Source: Pieris napi (taxonomy: Eukaryota > Arthropoda > Insecta > Lepidoptera > Pieridae). From it: a stretch of DNA of 64,000 nt. The stretch spans positions 4,898,001 through 4,962,000 of the forward strand of contig NC_062239.1 of NCBI RefSeq assembly GCF_905475465.1. Direction: 5' to 3'. Under the pieces are notes generated by a model. That model was not told the origin of the DNA and ran no database searches. It was given only the letters and a program-made list of their open reading frames with translations. A program made the position numbers and the translations under genes. Below are positions 49,410 to 63,200 of this stretch, piece by piece (the stretch's first letter is position 1; each line of letters starts with the position of its first letter).

Positions 49410-50104
49410 CATTTAGTATACTCTATGCTATAAAAAGAACTCACAAATATGTACTATAACTATAGGAAGCTTAGAATGAGCAACCCGGAAACAGTGAAGC
49501 TTTTGCTCCATATTTATATCAATGTAAATGGCACTTTGCTAAGTGTTACAAATTCACGGGCTTTTTGCTAGCTTTCGTTGAAGTATCAATTATGCAGTAC
49601 TTAAACTAGTTAATGCTTGAAACTACCCTACTGTGCCCTGTGTGCTGATTTTATATATGAATACACTAGAAAGTTTATCATTAATATTATAATAAATCTA
49701 ATAATAACTAGACTAGAATACTGAAATATAAATGATTTTTATCGATATTTTATTAGGATAAATAGGTAACGATAGTTTAGTTAAGTTTGCATTAATTGTA
49801 AATTGAATGTTATTTTCGCATATTTACATTTAACACAAAGGCCTCATCTATCTTATTTACAAACGTATATATTCGTTACATAAGACTATTTATAGTTGCA
49901 AACATAAAATTTTGTTCATAAACAAAACTTAATATTAAAGCAATAACATATTTAATAAATGTCACTTCAGTCATAAATTTAATTTTCGCATATCACATCA
50001 AAGCAATGATAAACCAGATACATAATATTACGTGGAATATGGACATATTGATGGAGGAAGTAATAAAATATATTAACTAGCACGAGCGATAATATTTGAT
50101 GAAA

Positions 50105-50410
50105 TAAATTAAATACCTTTTTATATATTTATAATAATAATAATAATAATAAAGACTTTATTGCTGTAGTTACTTATACTAGTACATAAAAATGAGAAAT
50201 ACTAAAAAATTAACACTAAAAATAAAAATGAATACTAATAATAAATCGGCAAGCCGGTTGATTTCTGTTATAGAGCTTGACCTTGGACATAGGCCTCCTC
50301 TCTTCTGTTTTTCTAGCTTTACGTAGCCACATAGGGCCAGCTACTCTTCACACATCATCTTCCCAACTTTTTATTTGTCTTCCTCGTTTTATGACTTTGC
50401 TATGATATTA
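50105..50410 (-). mobile_element. LINE 3' end with (ATT)n tail
   Basis: On the minus strand GAGAGGAGGCCTATGTCCAA is followed by about 150 bp of 3' UTR and a run of (TAT)n at 50131-50151. GGAGGCCTATGTCC is a recurring 3' motif of insect LINEs. The part near 50330-50400 still looks protein-derived. Confidence 0.65.
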
Positions 50411-50551
50411 TAATGGCCATTATTATAATAAATCCTGCGTGATCATTCTGCTACCAATTGTAGAAAATATAATTGTAATTGTGCTTATTCTTTATACTAA
50501 AAAAGCCTTCAAAGTCCGCTTCATTATTATAGTTGGATGTTTACTCTTTAA

Positions 50552-50588
50552 AAAAAATTACAAGTTTTCTCTAAACTTGTAATTTTTT
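50552..50588. repeat. Perfect 16-bp stem, 5-nt loop
   Basis: AAAAAATTACAAGTTT, loop TCTCT, AAACTTGTAATTTTTT. Too short and AT-rich for a confident small-RNA precursor. Confidence 0.7.
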
Positions 50589-53500
50589 ATGTCGGTGTAT
50601 GTGTAGGTAAGGTTTTTATTAAATTGTAATGTGTGTTATACTAATTTGAAGTAATAATCATATAAAAGCGCTAAAATTGCGCGATTTCTATTATTGTTAC
50701 GTCGTTGCCACTGCACTAACTGTACTAACTTAAATCTCCCACTCGTTGGATCAATCAAGTTTTAATTTAAATTCAAAATACACTCAGTGTTTGCTCCATG
50801 CAAAGAAATTGATGTTATCAAACTATAGTCTTTTCTATTTATCCTTCAAACAAACAAAAAAACAAAAATCATTTATTCATGTAGGTAAAACAAAGTACAT
50901 TAATGCCAAACAGGTACATAAGTACCTTTTAATGCCAAATTAAATTTGATAATCAGTTTTATAATTTTTACAAGTTAAACCACAATTTTATAACGTCGGC
51001 ACTTGGCATTATCAAAAAGTGAATTGCTACAAGAACCCGAATGCCTTTACAAAGCAATCCGATAATGGCTCTGCTGAATGCTATCAAGTGGACTTTAAAG
51101 TGGGACAATCCAGACAAAGAGTGATTTGAAGCGGCAAATAGCATTATGATGTGGCTAAAAAGGGTTGATTGAAAAAGTAATGGGTAAAGATGATTATTCA
51201 TATCGAATGTCATTTTCAAAAACTTTGATTTTCTAATTTATTTGTACTTTCAGCACAAACACACACTACAGTAGTTAATTCTTTACAGTTTCATCAGTCT
51301 TTGATATATACTAAAAACACCAAGTCGCTTTTTAAGGACTCTAGTCGGAAGATCTTTTAATTCCTTTGGAATACATTATTATTATCCAATCGCTGACGGC
51401 TTAAGCTTCTCAAGATATATAGGAAGTCAACCTATAATAGTGAAATCAAATTTTGAACTTAAATAATAATATCTGTGGTATTATCTTTAACATAAAAATA
51501 CAATAATTGTAAAATGTATTAAATTGAATAGCGTAGTAATTTTAAAGTGTTATATTTTGCTATCTCAAATAGTAATAAAAAGCCCTTGAACCCTAGAAAT
51601 CGGAATGTACAAGGAAACAATGTTCACTGTACGAATTTCTGTACATTATACGATGTCGTGGACATGCGTATTGCCCGCTTATGGGGACGAAGCTCGAATC
51701 TTCTTCGCCGGAATCTGTTAAGGAAATGTATATTGTATTTCTAAGTACATAAGACTTAATTTTCGTTTTGTGAACGAGCGAGCAAGCGCTCTATGTTGGG
51801 CGGAGGCATCGAATTGAGGGTTATTCAGTTGAAACCGCGCCGCGCCAGGGGCAACTATCGTGCACCCCAATTGTAAATAGTCATTGAGCAAAAATTCGAA
51901 ATGTCACTAAATTATCCAACCAATTCGATCATTTTAAATTCCGAAGCCTAATGCAAATGGACCGGAAACTGCTATGTTGACACCGCGGGCTGTCATAACC
52001 AGAGATAATAGTAACGTGACGATTTTTTAATAATTAGCTACAGATTAGTGCATCCTTTAGTGGTTAGATTAGTGTATTAGAATTTAGTGGTCCGTTTTAA
52101 GTACTTCTATGGATACCTAATGCCGAGCTGCATCTGCAATGGCTGTAATATAAATCTACGTCGCTGGGTATATATTTTAGATAAAATCCTTCTTCACGCT
52201 TTGATGATAGTACATAAGTAAGCACTTTTTTATTTATGATCTTTTATCACTTAATATGAACACAAATACAGGTTGTTGTTGTATTTGAAATCGCTATTTA
52301 ATCAATGGTAAACTTACAGTATATTGTTTGTTCTATTTAATTATTAGTTTATTTCTAAATTGTACATATGAGCCGATTTTTATTGCATAGCTTTTATAAG
52401 AATAAAATCTCATATTAAAGTGTAAATGTATCTAAATTTTAGGACTGAATTGGAATTAACTTTAGGATAAGTATCATTTTTCTTGACATAAAATTACTTT
52501 TTAACTATGAACTCAGTTTCATAAAATATTTTTGAATAAGTTGCATTTTAATATTGCATTTATATAGTCGAAATGGTGTTTAGAAAAAAGTAATTATCAG
52601 ATAACAAATCTTTACGCGTGCAATTACTAAATTTTATTGAGCATATTTATTTTTACCTAATAAGATTGAAATACATTTTTTTTTTCAGTTATATACGGTT
52701 TAAATGAAATACTTACAGATTTAAAAATATAGTTTAATGTTTTTAGTAAGATCCATATTCCGACTTTAAGCAATTGTTAATATAATTAAGTAAATTAATA
52801 AAATTTTAAAGAAGTTAAGAAACCTTTTTTATAAAAGATCAATATTGTAAAGTTATCGTCAACGTAGTTCAAGATAATTTGTGTCCCACGCATTCTAAAT
52901 TTATTCAATTGGTCGATAATCGGTATATTTCATCTTGAGAATGACGCTCAGTTTCTTTCTAAATGTAGAAAATAAGTCGCATTGCTAAGGTTACTATAAT
53001 AATAATCATCTTCCTTGAATGCTATACTTAGAAAAATGTTTGTAATCAACATGAAGATATCATACTTATTGACATAAGTATCAAGTGAAATATTGGACAA
53101 AGTAGCTAAAAAAATCACTCATAATGCTGGGTTTGTATAAGGTAAACTAGGATTGCAATTTACGAATTGAGAATATTACCTTGCGTAACAAATGACAAAA
53201 CAAAGATTGCCAAGAGAACGAAAGCATTTGCTCATCTTCCGTCAAATCGACACAAAGGTCTCAATCCCGAGAGAACAGTTTTCCTCTTGTCACGAACTTT
53301 TTTACCCTTTTCTTTCGACGACTCGCCTAACACTATATTTATGATTTTCTTTATTCACGCAATACAGATAGGATCATTTTTTTTCCCTATTCACTTAATT
53401 CGAAGCATTTTATATTCTCAAGAAAATTGGTCAATTAGCAAGTATTTAAATATAAAAAGCTGAGCGTGATGTAGCTTTTAACACGTTAACTTTGTACACG

Positions 53501-55718
53501 TAAGTCACAGGTATACCTATACACATATAGTAGCCAGATGCATTTTTCTACAGTCGACTTCTAACTAACCTAGAACCAGGTAATTAGATACGTTCTTGAA
53601 CTACTCGAAGACGTAGTATACTGATTTGGTATTAGGGGGGCTAGAGAAGCATACAGATAGGGCAAATCGCTACAACATAAGTGGTATAACTGGTAATTAG
53701 TCCTTTTAATGATTCTGTAAAAACCCAGTCAGTCAACTTGCCTTATTTATTATTATTACAATTGTTTATAGAATAGGAGTGTGGTGGAAGTACAAATTAT
53801 ACGAGTACATGGTTTTTCTGTCCATAAGGACGTGGTACCAATTTATTCAACAAAATCAAGTGGGCACTACGAAGGTGCATTATAGCCAAGTTATTGCAAA
53901 TAATGCACCATTAGGTATTACAGCTAAACGAAAGTAGAAAGGAAAACCGATGCTTAACTCTGAAACGAAATAAATATAGACGGCCTACCCTATCATTACG
54001 CGTCAATTTCTTATAAATATTAAAAAATCGATTTTTTATTTAATCATTACTTCTTTTGACCTACATTTGTGGCCATTCGAAGCTAAATGGGAAAATTATT
54101 GATGGTACTTTGTCGTGACATAGTAATGATACCAAAAATTTTAAGCCCTTTATTTAAAATGTTAATATGTAAATTATATTTAAATTAGACGCGTGTAACA
54201 ACGTCATTTTATTCAAAGGTTATGCCTGTTAGAAAACTAAAAAAAACAAACGAATAAAGAACTACTTAAAATTTACGTAATATTATTTGTTTAAGAAAAT
54301 TTTAATATTTATATTTATAATACTATTTGCGTCATTATAATATTAATGAAATATCAATTTGTTTTTATTTTAATTTATCGAAGTCACTGAACAAGGCGTT
54401 ATGTATATTACGAACTATTTGTCGATATGGTTTCCACGTCTAGATTTGTTTATGGTTTGATTGCATGTCGTTCGATTTAGGGTGCGTTTGACCCAAAATA
54501 CGTTTTCAATAAGGCCAGCATATAGTCTTTAGTTGGTCACGGTCACTAGGATGGATAACTTAACACCATCAAAAACAGGATTGAGGTGATTGAGAAATAA
54601 AATAAATATATAAAATAAGTATATATATATGCGGTATAAAATATTATAAAATATTATATTAGAAATACAATTAAATATTCAAAACACCTAAATCATCGCA
54701 GTATATTTATCTTAAGTATAAGTTTGTATTAAACAAGTGTTTGTTGAATAATCTTATGATTTGCTGTAAGATACGAAGCAGTGAGATAAACTCTCGGTTA
54801 GCAATTGTATGTATAAAAGTTACTGAAAAATAAAAAGAAAATCGTTGAGCCAGTACTTAAGACGTTATTAAGTTTTATGTTAGTGTAGGTATAGCATAAA
54901 ATACATTAGGCAATATAAAAGCGTAAGTAATAAACTGGTAATATCCACCCACAAACAATACAATCTCGTAAAATACTCTTAATATAAAATGTGGCTTAGT
55001 CTCCGTCATAAAAACTTCTGAGATGTGCCAAACGTGTACCGCTTTGATTAATTGGAACTGAAGATTACTTTTACCTCGAGGATTTTTTTTAGTGGCTGGG
55101 AAATGGGTAGGAAGGACATGGATTATCTGTTACTTTGGATGAAAAAAGATTTAAGTGGGCAGTTTGACAATTGACACTGATAATAGCCGCAACGCGATGT
55201 TCTCTAAGACTTTATTCAGAAAAAAACATTTCACTCTTATAAGATTTTAACTATGAAATTTTTTTCTGAATCTTTCGCCTCTTTCTGACTAAATGTGTTT
55301 ACGATGTGATGAAAAACGCACTTTCTATAGTGTGATTAGACTGATATTATTTAAAGAAATATGTAAGTATATGTAGTATGCGGAAACACACTGCAGAGTT
55401 CTTTGGGTAGACTTCGTGGCGCCATAGCGGGGTCGATGTTCTGAGTATTTAGATGTCTTTTCTCAGATAAATTTAAAGGCATTGTAATATGATTTACGAC
55501 TCACTATACGACTAGATTTATAGTAACTATTTCTGTAGAATATTAGAGTTATCATGGTAAGTCGATGTAATTATTCAATACTTTCAAATATTATTAACAT
55601 TTCCATACTAAATAAAAGATTTTTTTTTAAATTCCATTATAAATAATAGTATTGCTTAATAAAGATTTTTTTAAAATAAAATAGCTTACAAGTAATAAGT
55701 AATATAGTAAAAAAAAAT
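50589..55718. other. AT-rich intronic sequence with one GC-rich patch
   Basis: 51770-51870 holds GAGCGAGCAAGCGCTC and CCGCGCCGCGCCAGGGGC in otherwise AT-rich DNA. A 98-codon frame at 53167 is rich in Phe/Ile and unrecognised. Confidence 0.4.
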
Positions 55719-56160
55719 GTGCCTGTACTAGTGTACACACGTTGATGTGAAACTTCTTTATGACCTTATTTTTCGAAAAATTACCTATATGCAACTTTAC
55801 AGAAATTGGTTAAATTAAGTTAAATTAGATAAAGTTTAACAAAAGGCTTGTAATATCACATACTTGAATACAAATAATACAATTATTTCATTTTACCTTA
55901 TTACCACTAAGATTATTACAGAATTTCATAAATTGTAATAGAATTTTTAGTAGGTATCATTGTTATCGTTATTATACATTTTTGTTATTAATGGTTTAGA
56001 ATCTCTTTGAATCAACCGTGGTAGGGACAAGAAAAAGAACCGCGTAACGGTCAAATATGACGCGTAACCGAAACATGTGACGCGTAACCGAAAAATGTGA
56101 CGCGTAACGAAAAAATGTTACACTAAATTTTTTTCCAACCCGATAAAGAAGTTTCACTTC
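55719..56160 (+). mobile_element. GAAGTGAAACTTC repeat element, copy 2
   Basis: Same structure as 41747-42170: a GTACACACG left part, GATGTGAAACTTCTTTA (one mismatch) at 55744-55760, and TAAAGAAGTTTCACTTC at 56144-56160. It has four 20-bp GACGCGTAACCGAAA-type units (56039-56118) where copy 1 has three. Confidence 0.7.
56039..56118 (+). repeat. 20-bp tandem repeat, ~4 units
   Basis: Same unit as at 42068-42127, one more copy, inside the copy-2 element. Confidence 0.8.
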
Positions 56161-57035
56161 AAAAACAACATTATTTCATTGACCATATATTTTCTCATAT
56201 CAACGAACGTATAGTGCCATTTCGTTTGGCTTTTATTGATGTTCATTACTTTTATTAAACACTATATTTTACATTTAAGGCATAGTAAAAACTTGGCTTT
56301 ATATCTCTTTTAATATTTCAGACTAAAATTTTAGTATCCGTAATATAGAGATAAATTGTTTATATGATTTTTTTTTATTTAAGAATTTCTAGGTTAATCA
56401 CAAAGGAAAAGCGAATTTCAAAGGTATATGGGAGAAATAATAGAATATTGATCAAATTATATAATGACGATTAATTTGATTCACGGTATATTTCCGATAT
56501 GAAATTAATAATGTAAAGATTGCATCAATTATGTTAGCGGTTATTGGTTAACCGATTTAATTGTTATTGGAAAACCACTCAATACTTAAAATATTCTGAA
56601 ACAAATATTGAATAGTTAAATACAAATCTTTTTGTTACACACAAATGTAAACTATTTACAATATTCTTAAGCAACATAATAATAATGAATTAATATAAAA
56701 CTAAAACAAATTAAGAAAGTTAATATCAATTTTATACCAAACCTGATCAATCGTTAATTCGGTAGTTACAAGGCAAAGAGTTTTCTTTATCGAACGATTC
56801 GACGCTAATTAGTAGTTTTTGAATAGATACAATGTGTAATTACTAACTATATGTAATGTACATATTTGAAATTCATAGTGAGTTACACAAGTACCTTAGT
56901 ACCGTCATATGAAAGCAGCCGTGGTTAGGCGATTAATAATTTATACAAATATAAAACTTTTTGTAATAAAGATTTGCATTTTAATAGTACATTAACGAAC
57001 AGAGGCTACTAAGCGATACGTATATGCATTTATAT

Positions 57036-57085
57036 AAGCAACGTGCTGCCGCCCGCAGTTTTGTCCATATGGATTTGGCTAGTTG
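57036..57085 (+). mobile_element. Short remnant of a CTAG-ended repeat
   Basis: GCTGCCGCCCGCAGTTTTGT followed by CCATATGGATTTGGCTAG resembles the common lepidopteran 'gctgccgcccgcgacttcgtccg' repeat end. Only about 50 bp is recognisable. Confidence 0.35.
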
Positions 57086-59694
57086 TATTGTTCATCAACA
57101 ATAATAGTTATATCTTTATTAGATAAAACATTAAATTTACAACCATAATATCTGGTATAACCAATAAAACTTGAGTTGATTTAATAATATGTCTTAAATT
57201 CTTAATATAATATACATTTAAATGTAAACGGTGAAACTCGTACTCGTAAATAACGCAATATTTCATGTTTTCCATTTTATAAATAGTGACGCAAAGAAAA
57301 AAATCTATTGAAATGAATCTATACTCGTGCATTTGTTTTTCAAAAACAAACGCATGAGTAAATAGCCGTAAAAATTGAATTAGGAATTCCTAACCTAAGA
57401 GGAGATATTTGAGGTCAAAGTGGTCAAACGCCAATTTCATATCTAAGGACCTAATATGTGCACGTAATCCAATTAAATATAATTTATATAACAATCAAAT
57501 AATTAGGAACGTGATTTGATTATTAAACATTCCATGGCCATTTCTAATATCAATGACACCTATTATACTAATAAACCTATTTGGAACCCGTTATTACACT
57601 CGGCACTAGAGCTCTTTGAATTTCAATTAGTTAATATACTATGTAGTATTGGGTATATATAGTATCACGTATAATGGTAGAATATTCCAGATTCTTGAAA
57701 GTTTCCAAAACATATCTAATAGTAGACAGTGTTTTAATTTACAAATTCCTCGCCAAGACTTTCTTCAAGTGTGGAGATTAATTGAACAAAACAGCTGAAC
57801 AAGCCGAAGATTCTAACTGAAAATAATATAAAGGAATATTTCTAGTTAGCACATAAGGCAAAAATGTTACAGGTGGTTAACCTGTAAATAGCAATATTTA
57901 ATGTTAATGTAGCAAAACACGCTACAGCGCTATTATTTCATTTCTGAAAATGCATTTAAAAATACCTACTCTGTGTATATTAATTGCGTTTGTCCCCACG
58001 TCTAGACAGGCAATGCATCTGTATTGCGGTTGCAATATTGTGAACTAAAGCTCATAACACAAAAATGTTGGACATTAGTCGGATGGTCTAAATTGTCGGC
58101 CATTATTACCTTTTCGTGGAATGCGTAAAATAAAGTAAATGTTTAGGCATGTTTTTGTGATATTTGTTTTCAAATACCTTGTTTACATTGTAGATACTTT
58201 TTTACTTTGTACATTTCAAGGGTCCTACTAAGTTTCTAGTCTTGCTCCTGAGGGAGAAATTCTGTTTTCAATATTATTAACATTATATAAACATGTTTAT
58301 CGCGTAAATAAGTAAAAAAAAATATTATTTTTGACGTACATATACAGTATCAACTATTCCTAACATTCGTTATTGGTAAAATTGTCGTCACTGCAGATTG
58401 TGTGGCGTACCACACGATTCTACCGTCAAACGTATCACAAACACTATCGAACAATAGTTTGCCGATAATTGCATACCATCAATTCGGCGTGCATTTAATT
58501 ACTGCATGTCTTGAATACAACATTTCATATACCACAAACCTATTAGGAGAGGAGCTATATTATTTACTTGGCTATACGTTTCGATCATCATTTAAATTCC
58601 CTGAATTTAACACATTATAAACTATGATAAAAAAAACGATTAATGTTCCATACGATTGATAAATTATACATTTATTAATACTTATTTATAATAATGTACA
58701 TATTGTTTTATTGGGTATACCCATAAACTGTTTATAATATATATAAGTAGTGAATATGTCTTAAAGGGAAAAGTAATTTAAGTGACTTGGCTTAGGCCCA
58801 TGAGCAATGGTGCGCCAGGATCATGAGCGGATGAGCTTGAGCTTAAAAAAGAATATATAAATTGGAAAAAAAAATAGTTAAAGAAAAGGCATTAAAATAA
58901 AATAAGGTCTTTATAATAAATAAACGGGTAATGTTAACTACATATGATTATAGTGATGTGCAAATATTAGGCTGCTATAGGTGCTTCTTATTTTAAGATG
59001 AAAGAAAGATATCTCTATGTAATAAATGGCCACTTCTATAAGTGGTTTGTTGAGTACATTTTTTATGTATGAATGACGGTGTACGAGTGAAATATTATAT
59101 CATTTTATCGTCCATATGTAACCATTAGCCGTCTGAGTTGATAAAAGATTTAGAGATAATAGCAAAAATACATTTCTCTATTGTTACTTCCTTTTGTCCA
59201 AGCGTGTTCAAGAATTCGATGATCATATAAAAACTAGATTCTAATTTTTGAAATCGTTAAATTATCATCAATGTAAATTAGAGTTAAACGTTCATTTCAG
59301 CATTTAAAAAAAATTGTACAATAAATTTAAAAATTAGCTGCGCTGGAACTTGGGAGACTGTTACTGCGAATATAAATGAGTTTATAAGAAAAACTTATTA
59401 GAGCCGTTTTAAATGGTTCCAGTAATTAATGGCATTTACTATCGGAAGTCCTTTTTTAATGAATATATATAAATAACAGTACATTTTAATTACGTTATAC
59501 GTAGAATTATTATTATTATATGAAGTAGGGCGACTCACGTATACGCAAAGCAGCAGCATAGTAAGCGAAGATTGTGGCGAAACATCAATATTCATGTTCC
59601 ATACGTTCACATGTTCGTGCGATGCTAGCTCATTAATGTAAGGTCAATTTTAAACATAATATAATACCAATGAGCGCGTGAATATGAGCTTCTT

Positions 59695-59739
59695 CGTACG
59701 ACGCTAATGTTACTTGATTGGTTACATAAGCGTCGTACG
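59695..59739. repeat. 11-bp GC-rich inverted repeat
   Basis: CGTACGACGCT (59695-59705) and AGCGTCGTACG (59729-59739) separated by 23 nt, about 460 bp upstream of the candidate alternative exon. Confidence 0.65.
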
Positions 59740-60202
59740 ATTAAATAAATAAATTATTGTTATTCTAAGAACCTACCGGCTTGGCTGTTTAAGAGTTTTT
59801 TGTTTATGTTTTCATTAAAGAGTCCACTGAACAATCAAATATTAACACAAAGTTTACACCGGAAACAAATACGTGTGTTAAATTTGAGGTAATTTGCACT
59901 GGCTTTGTTTCAAAGCTTCCTTGATTGATGCTCGCAATGCTCAAACTGTCGATACAATGTGATACAATGGGATCAAAGCGCTTACAGCCAGTTTTTACTA
60001 ATAGCGAACTTTGTAACCTCTAAAAATAGCCCACGTTGCATAAATGCTTTTAAGTTTAGTGGATTTTTGTGAAAAACATTCGGATTTTTTGCAGAGAAGT
60101 AGTGACAAGTGTTTTGTGAAGTGAATAATGGATTTAATGATTTTGTGAGACTAGAATTAGTCGTTGATGTAATTTCACGTGTGGAATGAAACAGCATCGT
60201 CC

Positions 60203-60241
60203 ATGATAGTGTGCCTCGTCGCGGAGTTGACTGCATTTCAG
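60203..60241 (+). CDS. Candidate alternative first coding exon (13 codons, MIVCLVAELTAFQ)
   Basis: An ATG at 60203 opens 13 codons that end exactly at a CAG|GTATGC donor (60241/60242), phase 0. This is the same phase and strand as the large exon at 15893-16632, so both could join one common downstream exon. The stretch is GC-richer than its surroundings. The preceding 200 nt look like 5' UTR, with two short upstream reading frames (ATG 60044 to TGA 60124, and ATG 60128 to TGA 60148). No TATA box is obvious. The predicted peptide is short and hydrophobic. I infer an alternative promoter giving a short N-terminus of the same gene. It could also be the first exon of a different + strand gene, or chance. 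Confidence 0.45.
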
Positions 60242-63200
60242 GTATGCAAAGCTTTCAGTTGTAACGATTTATGTCAGTTTTTTAAATAAAAAAAAAAAAT
60301 AATAATAATGATAAAATTTCCTAACTTTTAATAAAATAGAATGCATTTTAAATATTTCATCGCTTAAATATATACCATTATGCTTCAAAATTTATTGATA
60401 TGTAAAAAAATATTCATAGATTCAATTTAAAATAAGCGAACGAAGTTTTTTAATTAATTCTGTCTATTATTTTTATAATAGAACTTAAATTTATATTTTT
60501 TTTACAAAATCTGGACCGTACAAATAAAAATAAAACTGCTAATTGTAAATCTAAACCAATCTCTAATAGAGCAAAAATAATAATAAACATCACATATTTG
60601 TAAATTTGAATCCATTATCGAATCCACTAGAACACATAAAAACAAATATTAAAATTGGTCCAACCGGTTAGTCACAAATACACGCTCTGAAGAGTTATAT
60701 ATATAAAGTGTAAGCAGTATTCACAAACAACCATCTCAAATTCTAACCTCATTAAGCTAATCTCATTACCAGACAAGGCCAATGTCAAAATTTCATAACA
60801 CGGCCTTAACAAATGGAAATGCTTAAGGTAGTATTTCGCACGTCATCTAAATAATGGTTCACCTTACGCCTTACGGAAGCCGCTACTAAGCGCTTTTACG
60901 GTACGATTCAAAGCTTTTTTATCGCGACCATCGGAATTTCCAGTCCCTCATGGTAATAACTTTCGTAACCTTGGCGATATTCAATGACGAGGGAAATGAA
61001 TGAAATATGAGGACCTTTATGAATGATAACACATTCAATGTTGGTTTATTCTATGCTTACTATGTCATAGATATGTATGTCTCTATGTATGTTTTTTATG
61101 AGAGAGGAGACAAACAAGCAGCCGGGTCACGATCAAGTTAAGTGTTTACAAACACCCAAACACTACGAGGTTTGCAAGTGCGTTGCCAGCCTTTAGGTTA
61201 GTGGTACGTTCTTCAAGAGAAGAGTCTAAGTCATTACGGTTTGGTAATACCTTCGCAGCTGGTTCCATAAAGAGCTGGTGCGCGGCAAGAAGTGTCTAAG
61301 AAAGCGCGCTGTACAATTATATTTACATAATTGACTTTTTTTAAAATAAATAACATACTTAATACCCAAAGCGTTCATTTTTTTAAAGATGAATTGAAAA
61401 CTACATATCGGGTTTTCGTTATGTATTTGCTAGATAAATGAAAACAATCTGAAACATTGGAAACACTGAAAAGGAAAACAGATAAAAGTTAATCACCCAG
61501 AAAGGATACAATAAACTCGGTTTCTGACGTATTTCTCATACCACGATGTACTTCGAATACTAAGAAATAAATATCTTTTATAAAGGAAGCAATAGGGTGC
61601 GGTTTTGATCCGCAGAAATCAGGAAACTGTAAAATGTTCGGTTTAAGGCAATATAATGAAAATGAACAAAAGTTTTAAGTTCGATTTTATTATAATTTTA
61701 ACTATTAATTTCTTCGTTTTTAGCTTAAATCAATGATGTGTACATAAATATTTTAGCTTACTTATTTGTGAAGAATTAACTCCTCAATATTTTGGAATTA
61801 TTTAGTTCGCATTAATGATATACGATATACATATCCAAATTTTCGTCTTGTTTATGTGTAAATATTTAGTGTCGACATTCTATTTATTGTAAGTATTTTA
61901 CGTAATATAAAATCACTATATTTTACTGGTGTTATTTTTGTATCATCAAATTCTACCATATTTCAAATGTAAAATACTGAACTTTCCCTCTTCAAAGTAA
62001 TATTAAAAAAAGTAATTATTCAAACTAATGTCTGAATTTCGTTACGGTCGTTTCTCATTGCGTGACAACCCAAAACAAATGGTTTGTCCTCATGCTTTAC
62101 TAATTCAGTAAGTTGTGGTCTTTCAACTTTTTCCAGTAAATTATTTCTACGCTTTTGTAAACCTGAATATATGTGCTCACGAATCTATTTTTGATATAAA
62201 CAAGTAATGGTTTATAATTCTAAGGGTTGACTTGCACTCGTGAGCTTGGTACTTAACACTTAACATTGAGCCTTCTCCGCCTATAAAAACAAATACAGAG
62301 TCAATTGTTTTTATGCTATCAAGTTTTGCTTAAGAGAAATTTTACTTACAAAACCTTCCTTTTAGGTTTGGAACGTTGGTTAGCAAGAAAACTTATTTTG
62401 ATTATTTTTTTAAATATTACTAACAATACATATTATGGCAAAGTAATGAAGTATCCTCTGGTGGCATTAAAATTTTAAACTGAACTAGGCATCGGTGAGT
62501 TAAAAAATATGGATAAAAATATAAAGCCTGCTTTAACGCGATAATTGATATTTTTCTTTCTATTTGGATATCGAGCAGGTACAACCAAGTCGTAGGCGAA
62601 ACAGTGGTTCAGCTAGTGTATTTACGAAATTCATAAATGCCTAAATTTTTACTTCAAACAGTAAACACCAAGAGTAAAACCGTATAAAATTTAAAATATT
62701 CTAAACATTTCAGCTGCAAGGTAAATTTTCTCAGTCGCGGTTCATCTATCGTCCTCTGGGGACATAAAGAAGGATTTCCGACGCCCTTCAACGTCAAGAT
62801 AGCTTTAAATGTTCTCGAAGCATCTATCTTTATTATATTCCTGTTTTATCCTTGACTTTTATATAAGAAATATCTAGAGACAGAAAATTTACCCCACCAG
62901 ACGCCTCACTGGGTGAAAACGTATATAATTATAAAATTAAAAAAAATAAATTTCAAATTAAGAATTTTAAGTTTGATACGCTATAAAATTTAATTTTGAT
63001 AAGGTGAGAGCTTGTAGTTTATTGTTTATCAGAATGCCAAATCATAAAATGACTGCTTCACGACTGATTTGAGAGCGACCGCCGATGCGAAAACCGCTGT
63101 GTGAGTTCGAAAAGTGAGTTACAGAATCTCAGGGCTGAACTCAGTCAACCATCATTTTGTAGCACAAAAAGGACGAGATATAATTTAAGATTCCGATCGA

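Larger units (their letters stand above)
16633..60202 (+). other. Probable giant intron of the SK-like gene
   Basis: This begins at the GTAAGG donor after the 244-codon exon. No exon of the channel core (membrane segments, pore, calmodulin-binding domain) could be found between it and the candidate alternative exon, so the interval appears intronic. It is filled with AT-rich sequence and transposable-element remnants, listed separately. The assignment rests on the gene call and on both exons using phase 0. Confidence 0.45.
56161..60202. other. Upstream of the alternative exon
   Basis: Mostly AT-rich. The last ~200 bp (60000-60202) look like a 5' UTR, and the inverted repeat at 59695-59739 lies upstream. 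No TATA box or clear initiator was found. Confidence 0.4.

Noticed and set aside
53167..53463. 98-codon open frame
   Set aside because: Rich in Phe/Ile/Leu, no domain or family resemblance, no splice context. Consistent with a chance frame in AT-rich DNA.
62580..62613. Another Helitron 3' end (GGCGAAACAGTGGTTCAGCTAG)
   Set aside because: The CTAG|T end fits, but no matching TC start or conserved interior was found, so it was not listed as an element.
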